From: Pseudisothecium myosuroides
Taxonomy: Eukaryota > Streptophyta > Bryopsida > Hypnales > Lembophyllaceae
DNA length: 64,000 nucleotides
NCBI GenBank assembly: GCA_951799445.1
Contig: OX637292.1
Span: forward strand, 11,287,296 to 11,351,295
Direction: 5' to 3'
A model generated the notes under the pieces. That model was not told the origin of the DNA. It was given only the letters and a program-made list of their open reading frames with translations, and did no database searches. The position numbers and the translations under genes are program-made. Below are positions 44,700 to 56,637 of the stretch, in pieces (position 1 is the stretch's first letter; each line of letters begins with the position of its first letter).

Positions 44700-45342
44700 G
44701 TTAGTTCTACCAAGAATAAAGTAAGTTGCAATCTCATGTGCAACTAACATTTTTAATTGACGAGCCCAACTTGAAGTTGTCAGGTGTACATACAAGGTAG
44801 GAGCACTATAACAAAAGTTGGTAAAAAAAAAACGCACTCAAAATCAAGTGCTGTTTTTTTTTAGGTACCAACTTTCGTTATAGTGGAGGTTCATAAATCA
44901 CCCATTTAAGCCTACCTACCTCATCAATGACAGATACTTCATATAGCATGTCACTCATTCCCAGATAGGGGATGCATTTAGAATCAGTCCGGTCGAAGTA
45001 AAGACCTCCTACCTTATATGTCTAGAGAATGAAAAATAGTCACCTTGTGCATCATAGAGTCTATCTTTCTAGACAAGTTTTTTGCTAGTGCTTATCAGTT
45101 CAACTTCCTCCCATTTGATTTCATTATATTTCTTTGAAACCAATCTGCAAGAAGTTGAACCACATTGTATAGTCACTTTCATGATTTGACATTTGACAAG
45201 TAATAATGCATGATGCATTCTTCAACAAAAGTTTGAAATTTTAAATATTAAATTTAATTTAAATTAAAAATACTGAGACAAAATGACTTTTAGTGAAGCA
45301 CTTTGAAAATAAAAATATAGTGGCCCTTTTAGTACAATATAT
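44700..45342. other. Intergenic, one small hairpin element
   Basis: No coding region seen. Contains the 82-bp hairpin element listed separately. Confidence 0.6.
44804..44885. mobile_element. Small hairpin MITE-like element
   Basis: 82 bp beginning CACTATAACAAAAGTTGGTA and ending TACCAACTTTCGTTATAGTG: ~30-bp inverted arms (one mismatch in the outer 20) around CGCACTCAAAATCAAGTGC, itself palindromic (GCACTnnnnnnnAGTGC). Confidence 0.7.
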
Positions 45343-46975
45343 TGCAATCCCGGAAATGAAGATAGAGTTAGTCACACAATCTTCGAAATTTCTTGACAGT
45401 ACCATAGCATATTTCTATATGAAATTTTACACACATATAGGTAAATGATGATACACAATTATGCGTGCATTTTTGCCATTTGTCGTAATGCACAACAGGA
45501 GAAGAGTGAGAAAGTGCAAAATGTGAATTGTGTAATGTGGAAATTGGGATAGAGTTATGCAACTTTTGGTGACTATATATGCATTGCAAGCCATTTTATG
45601 GGCAGGAAACTACTCTGTGTAGTCTACAAAGACTGAGCACACTATAAGAAATCCATATTTTTCTTGAAGGATTTTTGTGGACATCCATTTGTTTTAATGT
45701 TAACAATGATGTAGGGGAAAGACTTTGAGCGATGAAGAGCAAGGGGGGAGTGAACGGAAGGGTGGTAGCAAAGCTTGTTGAAATGTCTTCAAGATGTAGT
45801 CAACCCGTTTTTCACAATCTGAAGGGGTGTAGATAGAACTTTAGCAACCATATGCTGTGCAAAGTGAGAGCAAAGGACAAGGACAAGTTGTTTCACAAAC
45901 AAAGCATCAAAGATATGAAACTCATTCTCAAAACTCATTAGCAACCTCAATCTAAATGTCTCTAGCAGTTGCATGAAGCAAGTTGTTCCTTGACAATATT
46001 CAAGTGTTTCAAGTTCAAAAAGCAGAAAGGGGCGCAGGCCCTCACTATATGTACAAGCACCAATGCATCAAGTAGGCTCATGACCATATTGACTTTGGTG
46101 ACAATTAGACCAACATGGTGTTCAACAACGAGAAGAAACCTAGACAATCTCGATGGCTTCAAATATTATTTGCTTGATTTGCGGAAGGATATTGAAGTCT
46201 TTTATCATTACTAGCAGGGTGGAGGTTAGTCATGGTTTGGGCTGCGATTAGCAACAAGGGTCAATCAGTGATTGCATTTTTGCATGTCAAATAGAAAGCA
46301 CACTTATACATAAAGATATTAGAGTATAGGGTTAACTCTAAATCCTAAATCCTATTGCTTGCGCATAGCAACAACATTATTTTTCAGCATGATAATGCGC
46401 TAATTTATATAGCTTAAGTGACCTAAACCTAGCTAAATGAGCATTAGATCACACCTATGCAGTGGCGTGTGTTTTCTTCAGACTTGAATCCTATTGAGAA
46501 TGATTTAAGATGGTGTTGCATGTTGTGTATGCTAATGAAAAGCAATATGAAAACACAATGGAGTTGAAAGAGGGCATCAAGAGTCAAGACTACATTGTGG
46601 GCACTTCACCTGAACTACATCAAGAGGCTTGTTCACGCTATGAAAACGCGTTGCATGCAACTGTTGAAGCATCAAGGAGGTCAACAAACTTTTAAAGCAA
46701 TATTTTATTGCTTGGGAATGAATGTACAAGTGTTTGTGTATATGTAACTACATTTGACCCTATCCCACGCCTTATCCCAATTTCTAGCTTGCACAATTCA
46801 CATTTGGCACTCCTTCACTTTTGTCACAATGTACATTGTGATAGATGACAAAAATGCATACATAATTGTGTATTGTCATAAACTGTATGTGTATGAAATT
46901 TAATGTAAAAACATGCTATTTAAAAAAAAATAAAATAAAATTGCATGGTGATCCTAACTTCATTTCCGAGACAGT
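45343..46975 (+). mobile_element. Tc1/mariner-like element, degraded
   Basis: Inverted flanks match over ~200 bp: CGGAAATGAAG at 45352 and CTTCATTTCCG at ~46970, plus the inner blocks ACACAATTATG and GCATTTTTG. Translated in pieces on the plus strand are VMVWAAISNKG (46228-46260), FQHDNA (46383-46400) and SDLNPIEND (46480-46506), the characteristic blocks around the catalytic DDE/D residues of Tc1/mariner transposases. Frame breaks separate them, so no functional protein can be made. Confidence 0.8.
46226..46700 (+). pseudogene. Tc1/mariner transposase remnant
   Basis: C-terminal half of the transposase in at least two frames. VMVWAAISNKG precedes the second catalytic Asp in FQHDNA, and SDLNPIEND holds the third acidic position region. 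The remainder to 46695 is a Lys/Glu/His-rich tail. Stops and shifts lie between the blocks. Confidence 0.75.
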
Positions 46976-49244
46976 AGAAACAAGTCAGGCAATAATATAA
47001 TTGATTGTAGAACAAATTCAGTTTTTTAATATACAAACTATTGCATGCATCAATAATACCATAGTTGTCACTAATTGTATTGTCTTCACTAGCTTTTGAT
47101 GCCTCATAATTTAGGTAACTTAAAAGATGTGCATTATAATGCGTCTTTATTGTTATAGAAATATTTGTTTGTGCCTCTACAATAGTTGCTATATATTGTT
47201 CAATGCAATATGGCAAATGCGTCTTCATAGGAAGATTGACAACTATACATACATTTCGAACAAAATTGCAGTGCTTAAAAAATTTGGATAGCTTAGGTAG
47301 TTCCAGTTCATTTCATGCATCTTTTGTTAAATCCCTCATCAACTTTTGAAATTTGGCATGTATATAACTTATATGACATGGCATGAATTGTCAAAAAATG
47401 CTAATTTTAGAATCACATCCTAAAAGGAGTCAAACTTTGTTAATTATATTTGAGCAATTTTGAAAAATAACATTTTTTTTAACTTCAAATATTATAATCT
47501 TGCAATTTATGAAGTCAAACACTACTAGAGGAAGGGGTGTTTTAAGCATGTTTTTCAGTCAAAAATGCATACTTAAAGTGCAAGCCTTTTAAGTATTTTT
47601 TACTTAAAATGTTGTGTCTAGGACGTGCCTTAAAGGACAATGCTGAAAGTCACGAACTTGTCTTTTAAACACTTTCTACCTCGTCTTTTAAATTTACCAT
47701 TTTCACTAAAGAGAAATGGATCTTTTTAGGTGCAAATTTAAGTAAAAAAATACATGCTGAAAAGGCGTGGACTTGCATTAATATATTGTTCTTAAAGACT
47801 AGATGTCGTCCTTTCAATACATGTAATTCTATGGCTTTTAATGCAAGTCATGGAAACTAAAACTAAAATGCTAGCACCTATTTATGACTATTGGAGTTTC
47901 TCTTCGACTCCCTACCATACTGCCCTTCCTCCTACAAGATACACTGTCTACGCATAGTATATTTCGTCCTTTTGCATCTTTTAATCTTATGCTTCCCTTG
48001 CTCTGCACTCCAATAATGTGAGCATTAAATTTAAGCTTTCAAATTTCATCTAGATACCTTAAAGACTGCATACAATGAAGAATTGAAGATACTCAACAAA
48101 AAACAACTATTGCCATGAAATGGCAAGATTTAGTTCAAGTCAAAGATTCTGTCCACTGTCAAATTTAGATGTTAAAACACTGTGAAGATAATAACCATAA
48201 CATTATTAAGCAAGACAATCGAGACATTCCTCACAGTAACTGACTAGGGGTAGAATGTTTTGTACTCGTTTGACTCGTAACCTTAAGCCAATAGGGACCA
48301 ATATGCTGCACCTATCTTCATTCATTTGCATGGGTTCAAATTGTTATGACAATCTCAATGATAAGCCACTCTTACTCTTGCTTTGTTATTCTAACTTTTT
48401 AAGAGGCTAGTTAAAGTTCTTATATTCAATGTAACAAGTGCATTCACTCCCAAAAATAAATCTGAACATTCCAGACTCCATAAAACACCTTGATAATTGA
48501 TGTCCTATATCGATCAATATTCGAAACTTCTGCAAATGCTCACTTTTTTTTGTAGGGCGCATCACCAAGATTGCACGCCCCTACTTATCTATAGCATTAC
48601 CCCGGCACACTTTTCCCGTTTCTGCTTCCTTGGCAACATCCTCTTGCAGTCCAAAAATTCAACACAAATCTTTATAACAATCCGGCAAGTGTTTCACCAA
48701 ATTTGAACAATTTTAGATAGCGCCACTTGAAACAAACGAGGAAAGGTGGAAAGGACTGCCTTTGGAAACAAATGAGATTCTAAAAGCCCTCTAACAAACA
48801 TGCACAATGAAAGATATCCAGTCAGAATCATACACCACATGGCAGTTTCCCAAAATATAAAGGGATTGTAGAACAATCACATTGTGCAATTACAAAGGGT
48901 TGACAATGGAAATAGTCCAATCAGATGTATACACCACACAAGAGATTCCTAGAAATTATAGAATGCACAATTATAGAAGAATGAGAGTGGAAGTTGTCCT
49001 ATCAGGCTTAATACACAACATTAAAGAATCTCAGGATTTACAAGGAATGTGCAATTACAGAGTGTACAAATATAGAGATCTACACAACATGAAAGACTTA
49101 CAATATACAAGGATTGCAATTACAGAGTGTATAGATCTATGAATGTGCAGATTCTCCAATGACTTGTATAAAACATGAGAGATTCTGGGGTTACATAAGG
49201 AATGTGCAATTACAGAGTGTGCAATTCAAGAGTGCAGAACTAAC
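46976..49244. other. AT-rich intergenic region
   Basis: No gene recognised. 47525-47870 starts CACTACTAGAGG and has repeated CTTTTAA/TTAAAAG motifs that could be an old small DNA element. 48780-49230 is a degenerate repeat with recurring GTGCAATTACAGAGTGT and TACACCACA blocks. Confidence 0.5.
48780..49230. repeat. Degenerate repeat with GTGCAATTACAGAGTGT motifs
   Basis: GTGCAATTACAGAGTGT or close variants occur at about 48888, 49049, 49117 and 49204, with CAATCAGA...TACACCACA...GAGATTC between. Repeat unit length is irregular (~80-160 bp). Confidence 0.55.
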
Positions 49245-49421
49245 CCAACAGATCTTCTCTGGTTTATAAGTAGCTTGCCATGCCAGTGATTCACGCATCA
49301 TCTTCTCTGCTCTCTTGACATTCCAATTCCGAGCATGAAGGTACCGCCTCAAGCACACATCTGTTGTGTACTGCTTTCCTTCTTTGTTCAGCTCCCCTAA
49401 TGCTGCCCTTAAACTTTGCAT
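49245..49421 (-). CDS. Exon resembling SEC14 / CRAL-TRIO N-terminal region
   Basis: 177 bp, phase 0 at both ends, bounded by a TTTTGGTAG acceptor (before 49421) and a GTTAGT donor (after 49245). The 59 residues contain CLRRYLHARNWNVKRAEKM and the following ATYKPEKI, the N-terminal helices of SEC14-like phosphatidylinositol-transfer proteins. No lipid-binding CRAL-TRIO core was found downstream on the minus strand within 2 kb, so either the introns are long or this is an isolated captured exon. Its intact splice sites make it a usable exon. Confidence 0.7.
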
Positions 49422-49954
49422 CTACCAAAAAACAATCTTGGAGGATTCAATATACTTGAAGATGATAGATACGGCCTTCAAAACTAAACAAAAACATTAC
49501 GAGATCTGAAAGAGAAGAAGTTTCCAACTTAATGGATAGAAGCATGCAATACGTACTTCCAATGTTTGAACTAAATCCTTTTGAATTCTCACTGAAATCC
49601 CCTTCACTAATATAAAAATGTCCAAGAATCTCCAAACTTTCATAATAAGAAAGATATGAAAGTTGCACCTTCTCTACTATAACACAAAACTAATGTTGCT
49701 ACCTCAGTTTTGAAACAGTTTATTCGATTGCCAAATATGCAAGGAGCACTTTGTAAACATGCTGAGCTAGTCACACAAAAAATTCTTGCAATTCTATAAT
49801 CAACGACTACGTAAGTCCACAATTTCATAATCAATAGTCATAGAGTTCACAAGAAGAAAAAGAACTTTCTTACAATGTGAAAAAACTCACGCATTTGGTG
49901 TGCAATTAGTGTGCAGAGAAGGAGAAGGTGCAGTCAATGGCATGTCAATCCTAC

Positions 49955-50212
49955 CTCATTCAAAGCCTGAAACAAAGTGGGATCATTGGCAATAGCCCAA
50001 TTGGTACGCCACATAGGCTTGCCTAGTCTCAAGCGGTCCATGAACTGCTCCACGGCGGATCCAATCACCTCCGCATACAAGGGCACAGGCGGGTCAATGT
50101 TCTGCATGTCCATCCCCATCTTCTCCAGCAACTGCCAACGTTGGGGAAACAACACCGCACCCGAGACGAGCCTCAATGTATTGTCCTCTTTCATCATCAC
50201 ACGTACATCTTC
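49955..50212 (-). CDS. Exon resembling DUF3445 (heme-dependent oxidative N-demethylase-like)
   Basis: 258 bp, exactly 86 codons, phase 0 at both ends, with a TGTGCAG acceptor before 50212 and a GTAGGA donor after 49955. The product starts EDVRVMM and includes SGAVLFPQRWQLLEKMG, APVP-like PPVPLYAE, FMDRLRLGKPMWRTNW and NDPTLFQ, the signature order of DUF3445 proteins as I know them (QED, CFPSRW, VPGY, RFFDRL, VWRLNWS, DPALFQ). Neither flanking part of that domain was found nearby. The next exon downstream in phase is the SEC14-like one. Confidence 0.65.
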
Positions 50213-51229
50213 CTGCACATTCCATTACCCCTACCATGACGTAGCTTTAGAATTTGAAGGTACACTCATTTTGCTTTCTTCACATGAAAAAAGGATTCAT
50301 TTTGCGTCCACCTTTAAGCGTGTATATGCGTCCAACAGTCCAACCGGGAGTCCAACTCCATACGTTAGTAAAAGTGTGATTTTTGGAAATTGAATAGAGC
50401 TTATAAGAGAGATTTCTTTAGGTAGAAGAGCCCAATTTGTTCAGATCAAGTTCCATCACTATGAATAAATTGCTTATGTATAATGGAGGTTGCAGATCGA
50501 CCACTATTGAAGGGACAATACTCAAACCCATTTCCATTCAAAGTTCAGTAGCCATAGACATTTAATTAAGCTATGCTAACGCTACTTGCAACTTGAAGGC
50601 TAAACTGGTGTGAGAACAGATGAGATATTGTTGGTAACACGGCTTAGTACAAGAAAGGGGGTGAAATTAACATCTTCTACCTTACTAAGCCTCCGTATTT
50701 GCCTACAAGCGAGTGTAGAGTTGCAAGAAACTCATCACAGCAAGAAACCTAAACCTGTGAGCAATAGCTCTTTGCTACTCTCACGGCTTCAATGGAAACA
50801 GGAGACGCACCTGAATGAGATGTGACATCACGTCAAGTGGATCAAGCGACCGATCATTGACATTAACAGAGAACCGTCAAAAACATCAAACTCCGGGTAG
50901 CATTCACTCCAACCAACTACAAAAGAGCTATGCTACAACAATAAGCTAACATTTGACACTTTCATTTCATAATTGCGAATCCACACCTTACAACAAGGGT
51001 TTACACAACCATCAAAGTGAGCAAGGGTCTGCTACTTGAGTTACACACATCTAATATTCACGTAAATTACTGATTCAAAGATACCCTAAAAATCAATTTT
51101 TAATCACCAACCTTAGGGTAGGCCACGCCACTCCTCTTTCTTTGGAGAGCCACCTGCATATGCGCCATAATCGCAAGTGTTTCTACCATCAACAAAAACG
51201 TATTGAATTTTCAGATGTCACTTTAGTTC
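50213..51229. other. Intergenic or intronic sequence
   Basis: No coding signal that I can support. If 49245-53440 is one transcription unit on the minus strand this would be intron. Confidence 0.4.
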
Positions 51230-52234
51230 ATCACAAAGTTGGAACCCTACGAAATGTCACTAATTATCGTGTGGTTACTATTGCTTCATGAATGCGCACG
51301 TTAATTTACAATTTTATCGCACTGTTACGATGCCCACAATTTTTGCACAAGTGTGAAAATCCTACAAAAATCCTACAACCGACCATGTGACAACCACCAC
51401 AAATAGTGATGCCACCAAGGTTTGAACCGTGGACCTCCAAGTTGAGGCCCAAGGTTCTTAACAATCCAATGCACCACTATCTCACACATGTGTCCAAAGT
51501 AGGAGTTGGAAGTTATTTACCAAGTTTTTGCAGTTTTTTTCCAAGTGCTTTGTAAAATCAGCAGACTTTAGACCTCATTTAGGCATAGTAAATCAATTTT
51601 TTTCAAAAAACTCTGAACTAAGAAAAGCTGTAAAATAAAATTAACTTTCACCTCCAAAAATCCGTTTGTGATTCAGAGATTATTATAAAAAGTTATGGAC
51701 AAAATTCAGAGACAGATTTGTAAATGTAAAAAAATTGTCCATTCCGACCTGTCTCTGAATTTTGTCCATAACTTTTTATAATAATCTCTGAATCACAAAC
51801 GGATTTTTGGAGGTGAAAGTTAATTTCATTTTACAACTTTTCTTAGTTCAGAGTTTTTTGAAAAAAATTGATTTACTATGCCTAAATGAGGTCTAAAGTC
51901 TGCTGATTTTACAAAGCACTTGGAAAAAAACTGCAAAAACTTGGTAAATAACTTCTAACTCCTACTTTGGACACATGTGTGAGTTAGTGGTGCATTGGAT
52001 TGTTAAGAACCTTGGGCCTCGACCTGGAGGTCCACGGTTCAAACTTTGGTGGCATCACTATTTGTGGTGGTTGTCACATGGTCGGTTGTAGGATTTTTGT
52101 AGGATTTTCACACTTGTGCAAAAATTGTGGGCATCATAACAGTGCGATAAAATTGTAAATTAATGTGCGCATCCATGAAGCAATAGTAACCACACAATAA
52201 TTAGTGACATTTCGTAGGGTTCCAACTTTGTGAT
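51230..52234. repeat. ~1 kb near-perfect palindrome with tRNA-like (SINE-like) arms
   Basis: Arms of ~480 bp (51230-51710 and about 51755-52234) meet around 51735. They run from ATCACAAAGTTGG to the mirror CCAACTTTGTGAT with only a few mismatches. Each arm carries a tRNA-like block; on the plus strand, in the right arm, TTAGTGGTGCATTGG (A-box position) and GGTCCACGGTTCAAACTTTGG (B-box-like GGTTCAAAC) lie at 51984-52042. A foldback transposon or a head-to-head SINE-like pair would give this. No flanking duplication was identified. Confidence 0.85.
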
Positions 52235-52800
52235 GTTGTAGTTACTCACAATATCCTACATCTGCATCATAGGTACAAAGTGAATAAGAAACCAGAATCC
52301 AAATCGAACTATCAAAGCTTAAATACATGAATCACTTGCCACTGAGTAAGAACGACGCTGGCGAAAGCTGTCAACACCACGTAATGTGACTTGTGCTACG
52401 AAACAAATGACTAATTTGAAGGAAAATCACAAAGAAGCAAACATACCATTGCTACTTGTTTCAGTAGAGCATCTCTCCTGATGAGACACCAACCTCCATT
52501 CAAGAGCTTTCTTTCACCAACCTCAATCCTGCATCAAGAACCCTCAGGGCTGAGATACGTAAAAAATTTAAACCCTAAATGTTTAGTATCTGAACTCTTC
52601 ATTGTCGGCCCACCCATTCAAGCAACTTCTATTCCACCAACTTTGTCCATGATGACTTCATCTTGCGTACGATAGATTAGTATAAATCAATACAAAAGAA
52701 AAGGAATCCCTACACACCATGAGATAGAGGACTATAGACTTTTCAAATACTCAAAAAAATGCCATAGATTTGATCAGCATTCTATGGAGATGTGCTTTAC

Positions 52801-53031
52801 CTTGGAGGTCGCTCTTGGCTTGTCCAGATTCATAGTAGTCTCCAGCGTTGTTGATGAGGGTCCAGTAGTAGGTTACACCCTTTGTTAAAGGGTGACTGAT
52901 TGACCCGTAGGTGCGAAGGGCGGAACTGTTGGAAGCAGAGAGGGTTGCCGAAGAGTCGGACTTGGTCCAGGTGCCTTTGTTGCAGATATACTTTGTTGTT
53001 CCTTTGACTATCGTCACAGTGAATCCCATGC
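52801..53031 (-). CDS. Exon 2 of a DUF3455-like gene
   Basis: GTGCAG acceptor before 53031 and GTAAAG donor after 52801. Joined to exon 1 it continues GYN-MGFTVTIVKGTTKYICNKG and reads KGTWTKSDSSATLSAS, SHPLTKGVTYYWTL and GDYYESGQAKSDLQ. The Tyr-x-Cys, Gly-x-Trp, ATL order fits DUF3455 proteins (small secreted proteins of fungi and some bryophytes) as I remember them. The expected C-terminal part after SDLQ was not found before the palindrome at 52234, so the gene may be partial. Confidence 0.55.
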
Positions 53032-53335
53032 TGCACCATATGGCAACATATTATGTTAGTGACTGTTAGCTAAAGCACAGTTTCAGGGAAAAAAACTGCC
53101 GGTGGGAGATTATCCATTAAAAATTGCGACTTGGGCTCCACGTATTTTTTTAGACCGGGACGTGAATTGTGAAATCAGTCCCAAACAAATGCAGAAATTC
53201 TCTTAGTGCCGCATGCAACCTCCGAGTTAAGTACATATATTTCTTAAAACCCATCCTTTGATAATGAAACATGTAACTCTTGTACTTATAAGTCCTATTT
53301 CATGTTTAGTAAGCAAAAGTGTTTTGACAACATAC

Positions 53336-53440
53336 TTGTAGCCTTGAGGAGGAACCAGACTGGTAGAGACAACACTCCATGGCTGCCCCTGAAGCAGCAG
53401 CGGAGGGCTCGGCAAATCCCACAGGCTCCACCTCCGAGTT
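53336..53440 (-). CDS. Exon 1 (or internal exon) of the DUF3455-like gene
   Basis: Reading WDLPSPPLLLQGQPW then VVSTSLVPPQGY and ending at a GTATGT donor (53334-53335), with a split codon completed in exon 2. The 5' limit is uncertain: an in-frame stop lies near 53443, so the exon is either short or has a frame change upstream. Confidence 0.5.
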
Positions 53441-55978
53441 CAAAATCTTGCCTGTGCACGCCTGGAGTTCTATGAAACCCTGAGTGAAACCCCAGCTTCT
53501 CAAGCCTGAATCCCAAAACAACCAAAAACCTGATCCAAGGCGGCGGTTGCGTACCAACATATTGCGATTATAAACATTTCTAGGACAAAGGAGCTACAGT
53601 GTTCTCCTAATTTGGGAATCCTCGCAAAGCCAACTGGCCTCGCACAATGCTTGCAAGCATCAAAAAATACATAAAAAAGTACTTGAAGCATAAAATATTG
53701 TCAAATAATTCACAGAGGTAGGGTATAAGTAGTCCCTTGCAACCCACCTATGACCGAAAAGCATTTCCGGACTTCTCTTAACCCAAAACTCCTGTTCACT
53801 GCGACCTTCTACAAATCTCTGAGGTCTTTCAGTAATTACGCCCTGATCGATCATACTAAAAAGCAGCCTTCCTCTTGTAGTGAAAGATGTTACATTTTTT
53901 TTTCATATTCTAAATGTTTGGCTCTATGTATTCCCCATTTGGATTTAAATATAAATAAAATTCCAAAATGCACAATAAATCATCAAAAAACGGCAAGTGC
54001 ATTGTAGAGTGGATTTAATGAGGGATTTAAGAAAGGTAGCCCCTTTATTTGCTTCTAAAATTCTGAATGGGTGTATTTAACAAGATACACTAATTAATGG
54101 TTTAAGCCCTCATATTTGTATGGTGCAAAATCTCACTCCAAAGGGCTTGAAGTGTGTTGATGTTGTTTTGTGGGGATAAAAAGAATTTTTTTCACAAACT
54201 TCAAACTTTATAATCTTGCAATTCACTCAGTCAAATGGGCTGAAATTTTTTTCACGCATTTCCCTAACAATCATATACACTTTTGTATGGTTGAAGTTCA
54301 AAAAAAATTAATTTTTAATTTTGGTATATGCACCAAAAAATGACAATTTTTGACAATTTCACTTGGAATTTGGAAAACACTGTCCATCCTTTAGAAATTA
54401 TCTGAAGGGCTAGATGAAAATTTAGCGTGTTTTTATTGATCCAAATGTGCATTTGACAAGAGATTAGGGCCAAAACTAGTACATGAGGTTTTTGGCAGCC
54501 ATATTTATGACAAATATGTTGTTTTAAGCCTCATCATCATATTGACATTCCTTGCATTTTCTTTATGCAAAGTTTCAATGGCTATAGTAGATGCTAGAGC
54601 AAATTCAAATATCTTCATCACTATTGAATTCAACAACTATAAGATGGTGTTTGTTCCTACCATTTTTTTATCTTTCTTCATTAGATATTTTTTGAAGCCT
54701 CTGAAAGATCATTTTAGGGTTGTTTCCCTTTCTGTGAACTAGTGCACTGTTGTCAGAATAAAAATAATAGTTTAAAATTAAAAAAAATTAAAAACTAAAA
54801 AATTACTTAAATATCATTATCTGGCATGGGAGTCTCTCGACCACGTCAAATTGCTAATGTGGTAGAGTTCCCACGTTTCCTATAGTCCGGAAACTCACGG
54901 TCTTTTAAAGGCCTCAAAAAACATTTAATGTATAGAACATTGCATCTTCTCAATTCCATTGAGATATATATATATATATATATCTGTTCATATTTCATTT
55001 AGTGAATTGGAAAATTTTAAATATCCACACTAAAATTCTCAAGGGAAGGATTAAATTCATTACTTGTATCACAAATCAGTTTTTTTTTCAAGCGATTTGT
55101 CACCAAATTGTCAGACTTGTGAGCCACTACGCCCTCCTCCCTCCAAATATACACCTTTCGTGGGAGGACACACACGGCTTCACTATTGATCTATAGTGCC
55201 AAAAAACCCTGCTATCACAAATAGGTTATTTATATAATTCATTTTATTTTCTTTGTCATATATTCATTTTTTTATTCTAGCAAAAATTGAAGGGATTAAC
55301 TTGTGTGAGACTACTTTTTCTCCTGTGTTTTGCATGAATTTCATCAATAGCTTTGATCAAAATAAAGATCAATAAAAATTCAAATAAATTTGGCTTGAAG
55401 TTTGGATTGGTCACAATAAAAAAGTTAAATTGTCCAATTCTTTATCAAAGGTGTAGATATATTTTTGAACCACTTTACAATTTATATGGTATTTTATAAG
55501 CTTGATGTTCAACTCACGACTCTATAAATTTTTTACTTTAGAGTACAGAAATATTTTGAAATAAGAATGTAAAATACTTCTTCCTCTCCCGACAAAGCCA
55601 ACAGTAAACTTGTTGTTCTCAATGAGCCTCCTAAGTTTCATGAATCTAAAATAAGCGAAATCACTAAGTTCTTATCTTCTTGTGTGTTTTATAAAATTCT
55701 AAGCACCTCCACTCACAACCAACGTCCAATGACAACTTGATACAAGAAAATAGAATCAAGATCTCCCTCCAAAAAATCCCTTCAAAAAATCAAAAAGAGG
55801 CAATCATTAAGTGCAAAGATAGCAATAGATCCTAATGTTCACTATAATTGCTTCTTCGATGTATTCAGTCATTCCTGTACAGATAATTGCCACATTGACC
55901 AAGTGTGGGTCAAATTAGATCCCCGCACCTTCCAAGACTGTACTTTTCATTGACACACCACCTATGCGCACCAATTAT
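53441..55978. other. Intergenic, AT-rich
   Basis: No gene recognised. Contains an (AT)n run at about 54963-54984 and long A/T-rich stretches. Confidence 0.6.
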
Positions 55979-56141
55979 CACTAGAAGAATCTGTGTTTGC
56001 CTCAACAAAATCTACATAACGTGTTTGTTGAGGCAAACGCAAAATCTGCATTTTTCTGCCATTTTCAATGCAAATTTTGCGTTTGCCTCAACAAACACAT
56101 CATGTAGATTTTGTTGAGGCAAACATAGATTTCTTCTAGTG
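55979..56141. mobile_element. 163-bp inverted-repeat MITE with CACTAG ends
   Basis: It begins CACTAGAAGAATCTGTGTTT and ends with the reverse complement (ATTTCTTCTAGTG). The arms (GTTTGCCTCAACAAAATCTAC and a second inner GTTTGTTGAGGCAAACGC pair) make a near-complete hairpin. CACTA-like ends suggest a CACTA-derived MITE, but no clear 3-bp target duplication is visible. Confidence 0.7.
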
Positions 56142-56637
56142 CTACAAATATGAATTCCTATGTCCGAATTCCTAAATTTAAATGCCATTCACCTAAAGAT
56201 CTTTTGTTACATGATCCTTGCAAGTAGCTTTGAGACACTATAGTCTTACAATCCATGAATATGTTCAAGAGCACTTGGATCATTAATGATTAAGTTGATT
56301 TGTATGGGTTATGAACTATTTCTACTTCTATAATTCAAAATTTGCATTTTCTTTCAAATCTTCACAATCTTTTTTAAAATATTTGGAATTAGATTTCAAA
56401 GTAACATCATCTTTAAAAATGGAAACAAATATTTTATATAGACAAAGTACAGAATAAGAAGAATTAAAGTAAGGATTGTCTAAATTTAACCACATAGTCA
56501 GAGACTCGTCAAGTTTCATCATGGTTATTAGATACTATACTCATAAAAAAGCCCTCATATACTTTGCAATTTGCCGTAATAGGTAATACAACTAAAAATG
56601 TGGTTTATAGAACCTAAGACTCCTTACTGCATCCTCA
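56142..56637. other. 3' flank of the kinase-NB-LRR gene
   Basis: AT-rich sequence immediately downstream (minus strand) of the LRR stop codon at 56638. No independent gene seen. Confidence 0.6.

Noticed and set aside
47525..47870. CACTA-type small element
   Set aside because: Starts CACTACTAGAG but I could not find a matching inverted end or target duplication.
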